From: Bacteroidota bacterium
GTDB lineage: Bacteria; Bacteroidota; Bacteroidia; J057; JAJTIE01
Assembly: GCA_019638695.1 (NCBI GenBank)
Contig: JAHBTG010000032.1
Coordinates: 1-32,282 of the forward strand
Direction of reading: 5' to 3'
DNA length: 32,282 bases
Below the pieces are notes generated by a model that searched no databases, was not told where the DNA came from, and was given only the letters and a program-made list of their open reading frames with translations. Below, piece after piece: positions 24,187-32,100 of this stretch; within the stretch, counting starts at the first letter, position 1; each line of letters begins with the position of its first letter. Both the position numbers and the translations under genes were made by a program.

Positions 24187-27100
24187 CTAGTTGGTGATCA
24201 TCATCCGTTTGCTATCTACAACTTTACCATCAACGATCAGCTGGTAGATATAGGTACCGATAGCAAGTGTATGGGCTGATATGATCTCCTGGCCATAACC
24301 TGTTTGTGACAGTTTGGCTTTATGCACGATTTCTCCTTCTACAGTCATCACGACAATCCTTGCAGACTGTGTAGTTGCAGGCAGGTAGTAGGGTATGGTC
24401 GTTTGTTTATTGAAGGGATTAGGGGCATTCTGGCCAAGAGTGGGCAGTTGCTTGTCCTGAATGTTGTCATCAGGGAATTCAGGTTGTTCACTCTTTCTGG
24501 CATCGCAGCATTTCATGAGCGACTGTTCCAGTTGGTTGAGCCGCTGTTCCAGCTGGGTTACCCGGTTATGCAGCTGCCGGTTTTCCTGCTGCAGGGTCTG
24601 GAACTGCTGTCTGTCTGCACTCATATCCTCTTTCATGGCCTGTACCAGCACAGGGATGATCATGTCGTATTCGATAGCCCAGCCCGTGGAATCCTGTCCG
24701 CCCACTGCTTCGGGTAGAATAGTCTTTAGTTCCTGGGCCTTGAAGCCCATTTGACGCGAAGTGGGTAACTGGAGGGCAACGGTATGAGGGTCAGACGTTT
24801 TAGCCATTTTGCCAGTAGATGAGAAGGAAACAGTAGCATCATACGTATAGCTAATCGGATTCATCTTTTGTATAAGCTCACGTGCATTCTCTATGCTGTT
24901 AAAGTCTCTTTTCATTCTCTCATCAGATGGTTTATAGTAACCGACCGAGGAATAGACGGCTCCGTTGACCGAGAGCTGAGCAGTATAAGGACCAACATTA
25001 CCTCCGCCTACTTGTGCACCTGATACATCAACCGGGTTATGCATTCCGATACAAACAGCTCCTTTTGTGGTAATACCAAGATTCTGGGAAGCCAAATTAT
25101 TAGGAGCCGACAGTGTATCCCAGATTAATATGCCGCGTTGCCCTTCAATCCTTATGGCATCACCTCCGTTCTTGCTGTCTATACGGATGCCGTCTCCATT
25201 ATTGTATTCAACAATGGCAAGGCCATGTCCTGCGTCCGCTTCAAGAATCGAAATACCTGCCCCTTGCCCCGTCTCGCTAATATACATGCCATCTCCGGCA
25301 TGGCTTTCAGAAAGGATAGCAGCTGTTCCGTTTCTTGTCTCATTTACTATCAAACCATTGTTATTACCTGTTTCGTCTATCTGCACGCCATTTCTGGTCA
25401 GGGCAACTAGCTGTAACTGAGCGGATGGTGTAGTCGTGCCAATGCCTACACTTGTAGAAGAAAGTCCTGTGCGGCCTATAATAAGCGTATTACTTTGGCC
25501 AACAGTGGCATTCTGGCCAATAGCCATTGCATTGCTCAGATTAGCCTGTGATACATTGGCGCCACTGCCAATCAGTATATTACCACTACCTGTTGTGTTG
25601 GCATCTCCAGTTCTAAAACCGATAAACACATTTTGATTACCTTCATTACTCCGCCCCGTCTGTGAACCGATAAATACGTTTTGGTTACCGCCACTACTGT
25701 TAATGGGAGTGTTATAAGCCGGCAGTGTATTGATCTGTTTACCCGTGGAAGCCCCTACATATGTATTGTTATTGCCGGTAGAAATGCCATTCCCGGATCT
25801 TGCACCCACAAGCGTGTTGGCAGAGCCCGTATTGACCACTCCTGCCTGGCTGCCTACATAGGTATTAAGGTTTCCGGTGACGTTCAGGGTTCCGGTAAAT
25901 TGCCCCAAAAAGGTATTGAAAGCACCCGTAGTATTGCTGCTGCCACTCCATCCGCCAAAGAAGCTGTTAAACGGAGCATTATTCACACGTCCGGATTTAG
26001 CACCGACGACTGTAACATAGAGGCCGGGGTCGATCGAGAACTGGGGATCAACCTGCAAAATATAACCGGCGGTGGCGCCTTGTGCCATAAGGCCCGCACC
26101 ATGCCCTACGAGTGTAAAACCAAGGGAATTTTTGACATCCCGACCTGCCGTTTCTCCTATACAGGTGGCCCAGCCATTATTGGTAGCGGTACCCCCCATT
26201 GCTTGTATGCCAACAGCTGTGTTACTGCTGACGGCAAAATTAACCCCGTTTGTAAAAAATGTGGCCTGCAGCCCGGCGCCAGCGCCTACATATACATTGC
26301 GGTCGCCCCAGCTGCTTTGCCCGGCCCTGTCTCCAATAAAAGTATTGCCGGCCGCAGGATTGTTCATACCGGCATTGAAGCCCAAGTGCACATCTGCCGC
26401 ATCGTTTGTCCAAAGCATACGGCGGTCACCGATCAGGTAGCCGCTGGGGGTATCTATGTTGATATTGCCCACTACATCCAGTTTTTGCACGGGATTAATA
26501 GTGCCTATACCTACGTTGCCGCCAGGTATGGCACTCATATTAGCACCGCTGACCAGCCAGTCATTATCCGGCCCGCCGCTGCCGGTATCATCGTTACCAG
26601 GAGCCCAACTGCTGCCATTCCATTTGAGCACCTGACCGGTAGAGGCTCCCTGTGGAGACAGCTCAAGAGGGTCAGCCAGGGTTCCACTGCCTGTAAATGC
26701 AGCTGACCCCACTACCGATTGTGTGCCCCAGTTGTCGCCAGCAGGTAATAGTGAGGGGAACCATCCGGTACCGTCCCAACGCAGCACCTCTCCCACGTTA
26801 TTACCGTTGGCCAAACCAATGGGGTTGGTGGGTGTTCCACCGCCTATTAGCGGAGCCTGAACGTTAGCTGGAAAATCCGAAGTCCACTGAAGGCCATTCC
26901 AGCGCAATACCTCTCCCAGACCATTACCCGGAGATAAAGCCAGTGGTGTCATGGAATTACCGTTTCCAAGTAATGGGAATTCGGCCTGTACGGCACCGCC
27001 CACACCCCACTGGCTGCCGTCCCAGCGCAGGACATTACCCGTCACCCCGCCGCCCATCAGGCTAAGTGGATTGGCTACTGTACCATCACCGTTAAAGGGA

Positions 27101-27558
27101 GGATCGAACAAAATGGGGCTACCCGATGTCCACTGGCTACCATTCCAACGTAATACCTGGCCTGGGGCAGTGCCCGGCAGCAGGCTAAGTGGATTGGCAT
27201 CCGTGCCGTCACCGTTAAATGGAGGGTTGAATAAAACAGGGCTACCGGGCATCCATTGAAGACCATTCCAGCGCAGTACCTGCCCAGAACTTCCCCCATT
27301 TGCCAGGCCGATAGGGCTTGTGGTTAAACCATTACCTAACAAGGGAGGCTGGAGGGACAGGGGCTGTAATTGCCACTGAAAGCCGTCCCAAATCAGCATA
27401 TCTCCAGGGTTGGTGCCCGGAGCTACCGTAACGGGATCAAATGCGGTACCGTCTCCATCCAATGGGAACTGGGACTGGACTTGTCCGCTGGCAAGTGGGG
27501 CAAATGCACAGCATACTGCGGCCAGCAAGACTTTGCGTGCTAATCTAAGGGTAAGCAT
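24187..27558 (-). CDS. Large T9SS-exported fibre-like protein with S74 chaperone domain
   Basis: 1123 residues. The signal peptide runs to about residue 25 (VLLAAVCCAFAPLASG). Residues 27-323 hold seven imperfect repeats of about 41 residues around GQVLRWNGSQW and PPFNGDGT-NPLSL. Residues 345-363 (GGNVGIGTINPVQKLDV) form the junction often seen before tail-fibre-like modules. Residues 398-700 carry GN(T/V)-hIG--(A/T)G repeats like adhesin heads, and residues 723-810 short GDGI-I-E repeats. SDERMKRDFNSI (878-889) opens a peptidase S74 intramolecular chaperone domain with the Ser878/Lys883 dyad. A coiled coil spans 976-1015. Residues 1040-1123 are a T9SS type A sorting domain (LGQNAPNPFN to the end). 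It is probably a trimeric surface or secreted fibre. Ligand and role are unknown. Confidence 0.88.
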   Translation of the reverse strand: MLTLRLARKVLLAAVCCAFAPLASGQVQSQFPLDGDGTAFDPVTVAPGTNPGDMLIWDGFQWQLQPLSLQPPLLGNGLTTSPIGLANGGSSGQVLRWNGLQWMPGSPVLFNPPFNGDGTDANPLSLLPGTAPGQVLRWNGSQWTSGSPILFDPPFNGDGTVANPLSLMGGGVTGNVLRWDGSQWGVGGAVQAEFPLLGNGNSMTPLALSPGNGLGEVLRWNGLQWTSDFPANVQAPLIGGGTPTNPIGLANGNNVGEVLRWDGTGWFPSLLPAGDNWGTQSVVGSAAFTGSGTLADPLELSPQGASTGQVLKWNGSSWAPGNDDTGSGGPDNDWLVSGANMSAIPGGNVGIGTINPVQKLDVVGNINIDTPSGYLIGDRRMLWTNDAADVHLGFNAGMNNPAAGNTFIGDRAGQSSWGDRNVYVGAGAGLQATFFTNGVNFAVSSNTAVGIQAMGGTATNNGWATCIGETAGRDVKNSLGFTLVGHGAGLMAQGATAGYILQVDPQFSIDPGLYVTVVGAKSGRVNNAPFNSFFGGWSGSSNTTGAFNTFLGQFTGTLNVTGNLNTYVGSQAGVVNTGSANTLVGARSGNGISTGNNNTYVGASTGKQINTLPAYNTPINSSGGNQNVFIGSQTGRSNEGNQNVFIGFRTGDANTTGSGNILIGSGANVSQANLSNAMAIGQNATVGQSNTLIIGRTGLSSTSVGIGTTTPSAQLQLVALTRNGVQIDETGNNNGLIVNETRNGTAAILSESHAGDGMYISETGQGAGISILEADAGHGLAIVEYNNGDGIRIDSKNGGDAIRIEGQRGILIWDTLSAPNNLASQNLGITTKGAVCIGMHNPVDVSGAQVGGGNVGPYTAQLSVNGAVYSSVGYYKPSDERMKRDFNSIENARELIQKMNPISYTYDATVSFSSTGKMAKTSDPHTVALQLPTSRQMGFKAQELKTILPEAVGGQDSTGWAIEYDMIIPVLVQAMKEDMSADRQQFQTLQQENRQLHNRVTQLEQRLNQLEQSLMKCCDARKSEQPEFPDDNIQDKQLPTLGQNAPNPFNKQTTIPYYLPATTQSARIVVMTVEGEIVHKAKLSQTGYGQEIISAHTLAIGTYIYQLIVDGKVVDSKRMMITN
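26592..27480 (-). repeat. Tandem coding repeats, mostly 123-bp period
   Basis: Seven copies of a unit containing CC(A/G)TTCCA-like or CCGTCCCA sequence begin at about 27383, 27263, 27140, 27017, 26894, 26771 and 26615. The intervals are 120, 123, 123, 123, 123 and 156 bases. The period is a multiple of three and encodes the WNG-QW repeats of the fibre-like protein. Confidence 0.85.
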
Positions 27559-27746
27559 AAGTTTAAGGATTAAGTAAGAATATCGAAGAATTACTTTTAA
27601 AACAAAAGAATCAATGAAAAATACATAACGATTTAGAGTATGTCAAGTATGAAACAGCAAAATACTCCAGGCGGCTCGGTTACTACTGATAAACGGCTAT
27701 AGCAGAACCATAGACGTGCTCATCTGTAGCTCAGGCCCAAACAAAT

Positions 27747-27995
27747 ATGCAACCAGTAGCACAAGACAAGAAGGGTCTCCCCTATCGCATTCGGATCACG
27801 GCACAACCTGCTATACCAATCGGCCACATCACACAAGTGCCCAGCTACATCAGGGATGGAAGGTTTATTCTCGGCATACAAGCCCGGATTAACCAAGAAA
27901 TCCGGAACCAAACGGAGCTAGCTTATCCCTGGCTCCCCCACCCCGGGACAGAACCAGGCCTTGAGGGGGAGAAACTTGGCACAAAGGCTAACTAG
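27747..27995 (+). CDS. Small hypothetical open frame, 82 residues
   Basis: Codes for a fairly protein-like sequence (KGLPYRIRITAQPAIPIGHI, then TQVPSYIRDGRFILGIQARI) with normal codon use for this genome and a proline-rich tail. There is no recognisable domain, no clear ribosome binding site and no partner gene. It could equally be a chance open frame or a remnant. Confidence 0.3.
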   Translation: MQPVAQDKKGLPYRIRITAQPAIPIGHITQVPSYIRDGRFILGIQARINQEIRNQTELAYPWLPHPGTEPGLEGEKLGTKAN

Positions 27996-28220
27996 GTGTG
28001 CCTTCCGGAATATTATCGGAGGCGTTACCAGTTAAACTAAAGCCGGGTACACAAAGGATCGGGCGGCCTATACTATAGGAAAATAGAAATGCATGTACTT
28101 AGAATACTAAGGGAGGAGTGGAAGCCCTGTCACAAGCAGCTCACGGTCTCGGCAAGAACCATTTTCCATAATGGTTTCCGGCAAGGCACCTCATTACAAG
28201 AGCTTAACGCCGAAAATGAA

Positions 28221-28256
28221 ATGAGCCAATTTGACAGAAATATCAAATTGGCTCAT
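28221..28256. repeat. 14-bp perfect inverted repeat upstream of the regulator cassette
   Basis: ATGAGCCAATTTGA and TCAAATTGGCTCAT (28221-28234 with 28243-28256) are separated by eight bases. No T tract follows on either strand, so a simple terminator is unlikely. A regulator-binding operator or an mRNA leader hairpin is plausible. It is about 105 bases upstream of the HTH-like start. Confidence 0.6.
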
Positions 28257-28349
28257 CTGGTACCCCCAACATTCGAAATATCGAACCAGTTGGAGGAAGA
28301 CGGGCAGGCCGTGAAGGCATTTGCTGAGTACCGGGGGAAGCACGGCTAA
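28221..28349 (+). CDS. Possible short open frame upstream of the HTH-like gene
   Basis: A 42-residue frame starting MSQFDRNIKLAHL and ending AFAEYRGKHG stops 11 bases before the HTH-like ATG. The same frame is open further upstream to an ATG at 28089. Its first 36 bases are the 14-bp inverted repeat, which makes coding doubtful. The last bases (CGGCTAACCCC) are conserved at the decayed cassette, but only around the stop. It may be a leader rather than a gene. Confidence 0.22.
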   Translation: MSQFDRNIKLAHLVPPTFEISNQLEEDGQAVKAFAEYRGKHG

Positions 28350-28360
28350 CCCCCACCCAC

Positions 28361-28570
28361 ATGGAAACCTTTGTAGAGATCCGGCCCTACGGCCAGAAAG
28401 AGCTCGCCGCACTATACGGTGTGTCTGACAAATCCATGCGCAAATGGCTGCGCAGTATTGCAACGGAGCTAGGCACCTACGAGGCACGGCTTCTAACCAT
28501 CCAACAGGTAGAAACCCTTTTCCGCCTGAAAGGACACCCGAGGATTAAACAAATTCAAAACAAAAAGTAA
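28361..28570 (+). CDS. Small HTH-like protein of the regulator cassette
   Basis: A 69-residue basic protein. Residues about 9-35 (PYGQKELAALYGVSDKSMRKW) have the form of a helix-turn-helix in which GVSDKSMRKWL would be the recognition helix. LTIQQVETLFRLKGHPR follows, as in MerR-like or excisionase-like small DNA-binding proteins of Bacteroidota. I do not know a named family. Its stop TAA shares one base with the ATG of the sigma-like gene (TAATG), so translation is coupled. A decayed relative lies at 23841. The joint presence of the two genes at both sites suggests they act together. Confidence 0.7.
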   Translation: METFVEIRPYGQKELAALYGVSDKSMRKWLRSIATELGTYEARLLTIQQVETLFRLKGHPRIKQIQNKK

Positions 28571-29079
28571 TGGACAAGCGACAAGAAAACGTGTTCTGGC
28601 GCCAGGTATTGGCTGCCAGTCGCCACTGGAACCTGAGTGAGGATGTAGTGCAAGACGCCATTCTCTTGTATCTGGAAAAGGGCTTTCCGGAAAACGAGGA
28701 AACCATTCCGATCCTCTATGGCATTGCCTGGCGGATGCAAAGGGATGCATGGAAGGCAGAACTGAATCTCAAATCCCTGGAGCAACAATATGGCCGCGAC
28801 CACAAGCCTAGTGAGGAAACCGAAAGTAGTCCGCCTGACCCGAACCTGGCTCTGGCTATACTGTCCACTCGAATGGACGAGGTGTTGGGAAAAGAGGACA
28901 GTGCCATCTTCTGGCGGTATGCGAGTAGTCACGACCCGCTCTGGAAGATTGCCCTGGAAACCAGAAAATCCCGACAGGCGGTTTACCGCATCCTACATCG
29001 GGCCATTAGCTGGCTGGAATCAGACTATGGGCCCAAGGTGAAGTTTCGGCTGCACAAAATGCGAAAGCAGACACAATAA
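28570..29079 (+). CDS. Divergent sigma-70-like (ECF-type) protein
   Basis: 169 residues, ECF size. Residues about 19-63 (HWNLSEDVVQDAILLYLEKG, then ILYGIAWRMQRDAWKAEL) resemble sigma region 2. Its -DVVQDAILLYL- matches the D(A/L)VQE-F helix that contacts core polymerase. Residues about 90-155 form a second helical part ending in a helix-turn-helix ALETRKSRQAVYRILHRAIS and WLES, in the place of region 4. A charged linker (SEETESSPPDPN) separates them. It may be a specialised sigma factor or a sigma-like phage or plasmid regulator. Translation is coupled to the HTH-like gene. No anti-sigma gene is adjacent. It converges on the 1 kb-plus gene at 29188 across a palindromic terminator. Confidence 0.65.
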   Translation: MDKRQENVFWRQVLAASRHWNLSEDVVQDAILLYLEKGFPENEETIPILYGIAWRMQRDAWKAELNLKSLEQQYGRDHKPSEETESSPPDPNLALAILSTRMDEVLGKEDSAIFWRYASSHDPLWKIALETRKSRQAVYRILHRAISWLESDYGPKVKFRLHKMRKQTQ

Positions 29080-29096
29080 GGCACATGATTAGTTAC

Positions 29097-29134
29097 AGTA
29101 AGCAGTAGTTTGTTTAAACAAACTACTGCTTACT
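29097..29134. terminator. 38-bp perfect palindrome, probable bidirectional terminator
   Basis: Arms of 19 bases (29097-29115 with 29116-29134) with no unpaired loop bases; the centre is GTTTAAAC. On the plus strand it is followed by TATTTTTAA. It lies between the converging sigma-like gene and the large leftward gene, like the 18-bp repeat at 24123. It might also bind a dimeric protein. Confidence 0.75.
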
Positions 29135-29187
29135 TATTTTTAAGGTCATTTTTCCAGCCGCTCTTTTAATCAAAAGCCTTAGAATTA

Positions 29188-32100
29188 CTATTTAATATCT
29201 AAATAATAATATCGCTCCCTCACTTCCTTAAATAGACTGTTACGATTAGGTCGAACATTCACTAAGAATCGATAAGAATCAAATAGGGTTTGATCTGAAA
29301 TAGCTAATATTTTCTGATCTGAATACTTAGTTAATTGCTGAGAAAATTTTATTTTAGGAATTACAGGATGAGCCATTAGATCATCTTTATCTCGTTCAAG
29401 TTTAGCTTCAATTTTATGAGGTATTCTAATTCCATCTACAAACGGATCTAATGCCATTATATTCTTGGAGAATGGATTCTTATAAAGAGTTATCATATGG
29501 GGTATTCCGGACAATTCACTTGCATCATATATTGCAAATCCATTCTCAATTATTCTGTTACTGTCAACCGGATATCTTATTAGCTGAACCAGGCAGTTAA
29601 CAAGTATGACATCAAACGACTCTACCTTTGAAAATAAATCATCAAATACCTTTTTTCTTCCAGAGGCCTCGACAAACTGTCGTTCAGTTATCTTTTTAGG
29701 ATTAAACTTTGTGTTAATCTTTGATAAAATACCTGAATTATATAAGTCTGAATACGTTGAATTATCATTTAATAATCGGCCCATACTCGTCAATGAGCCT
29801 ATACTAATATTAAATTCATTTTTCATGTATCCATAAAAAGACCCTGATAGATTTTTTCTATATTTTTTAGCACTATTATCAAATTCTGCGATCAATTTAT
29901 TTTCCAAAGGAATAATTCCATAATTCAAAAGTAAATGTAAACGACAAGCTAGGATACAGTTGCAATTTAAAGGAATATTGATAGTATCTTCCGGCACAGT
30001 AAGCACCTGACCTACAACAAGATCAAATAGATTCGCCTTTGCTTCTTGAGTAAATGACGAACTAGTAATCTTACTGAGGGCATTTGCTAGAGAGCTTGTT
30101 AAGCTATTTTTTGCTGAGATTCCCGATATTATTATTTCTCTCTTGAAAGATTCTAAGGCAGCATTAGCCACTTGATTGATTTTTCCCCAAAATTCTTCAT
30201 CAAGTAGAGGGGATGTAGGGGTTCCAGCATATCTATTCCACTTTTCTGGATCCGTAACTAGAAGGTATTCATCTCCTTCCCATATCAGTTGTATCTTTTT
30301 TGCTAGTTCTTCATATAAGCTGTCCCTCTCCGGGGAAGGGTCATCATCATCGGATGGGGAAGGTGAAGAATCCGAAGGCGTATCCTTGGAATCAGTAGGT
30401 GTACCGGAAGCATTGTTAAGAATCTTCTGCTGTTGAGCAGCATTTTGCTTAGAGTCCTTAGCATCGCTCTTCTTGGCCTCATTCATTAAGCCACCAGTAT
30501 AAGAGGGATTGGCCATAAATGCCTTAATCATCTCTGTGCTGCTCGCAATACCGCTCTTTACGACATCTTGTGTTCCGGAAAGGCCACTCATATCCCTGAA
30601 GAGATTGGCTGCCGCCAATACTGTCATGAGGTTATTCATTCCGGTAGGATCCGGCAAGGCAGAAGGATTCACAATATTGACCAGGCCTTGGTCAAATTTG
30701 CCGGTCTCGACATTATCATTCTGGTAACGACTACCTGATTGAAGGCTGGAAATCTCAGTAAGCATACTGAGGTGCGGAATAGGCGAGTCTTGCCAGTTCC
30801 AGAACCGGGTGAGGTCTATCTTCTCAGAGCCATTAAAACGACCAAGTACAGACTCGGCAAACACCCCGCCGGTGGGTACAGGGACTTGTATCTCTTCTAG
30901 CAGGTCTTTTTGAATATTCTCATGCTGCCATTTTTCCCAAAGTGCTAAGAACTCAGGTTTAACAGGTTTTTGCCCTTTAACGAGCTCTTTAGGTGGCGCA
31001 TAGTCAAAGCGAAATGCCACATAGTTTCCATAAGTACCTACCGGATGTGGATCTATATGCTCAATAAGCCGAACACCCTCTACCTGGTAATAAGCCAGCA
31101 TCATGGCTATCGTATCGGCATCCATGTTATTCCAAATAGCCTGGCTATAATAAATCCGCTCCTCATTCAATATTTGACCCAGGTCTATAGAATATTCAGG
31201 GTGATTAAATTGTAGCAATCGAACCTCATTAGATCCGGTAGTCGGTATATGACCTTCAGAGGTAATGCGGTATCCTTTACCATCTACTTCAAGGTCCATC
31301 CATATTCTTGTGCTATTTCTAACGGTACCTTGTTTAATTTTAAAGTAAATAGCGTCTATGACCTCTATAGGTATATCTAGTGTTTCAGTATCTAATTTCC
31401 ACACTCCGTCCAGGTGTAACTTGATACGCTCTCCAGAGTGCACAGTTGTAAGCCAGACTTCTTCTATCTCAACATAGGCATTAGGGTCTTCTGGTTCACT
31501 TCTACGACGGATTGACATTGACCCTGGAAGGCTAAGGGTAAACGAAATCCCCCTAAAATAAGCTCTTTGAGGTATACGCCAAAATCCCTTGGAACCATCT
31601 CCCTCAATACCCCCTTCAGCATTTATTTTAACACCTTGGGCATCAACATACCTTGCAAAGGGAGACAGTGATAAGCTTAACTTTAGCTCCGCATCACCTA
31701 AAGGATTATTGAGCAATTGATAGGCATATTGATCCTGCAATTGCAGCGCTGCCTGGGCTAGTATTCTGTGATAACGTTTTACTATGTGTTGTTTGGTGAA
31801 GTCCAGTGGTTTAAAAGGGATAAAAATACACCATTCTGTATTGATAAGACGGTTCAATACCCGGTAGATCTGTACAACCTCAAAGTATTGAATAGAAAGC
31901 GCATGTGAGTGATTATAGTTGGTGATAATTCGCGTTTGCAATGATTCGCTCTCGTTCTGCGAAGCTTCTTTAACTACTGAGGCCCTGCGAGAACGCACAG
32001 AGGAGGCCAATTGCTGGGTTTTATCCCGAATATTCTGGACTGATTCTGCGGTCACACTCCTTCCTCCTGCAGAGGATGAGCGCGAGGTTGCATACGTCTT

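Larger units (their letters stand above)
27559..28360. other. 800-base accessory intergenic region with inverted repeats and small open frames
   Basis: Lies between the divergent starts of the T9SS gene and the HTH-like gene. It contains two small rightward open frames (listed separately), a 7-bp inverted repeat AACCATT/AATGGTT (28157-28163 with 28170-28176) flanked by two GGCAAG copies, and a strong 14-bp inverted repeat at 28221-28256. I see no tRNA and no transposase. No exact TAnnTTTG box was found upstream of either large-gene or cassette start. Confidence 0.5.

Noticed and set aside
25681-26706. A 341-residue open frame antisense to the fibre-like gene
   Set aside because: The leftward frame contains consistent adhesin-like repeats, S74 and sorting domains. 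The opposite frame has no such signals.
26592-27480. The regular 123-bp repeats as a CRISPR-like array
   Set aside because: The repeats are imperfect along their whole length, have no repeat/spacer alternation and stay in frame within a coding sequence.
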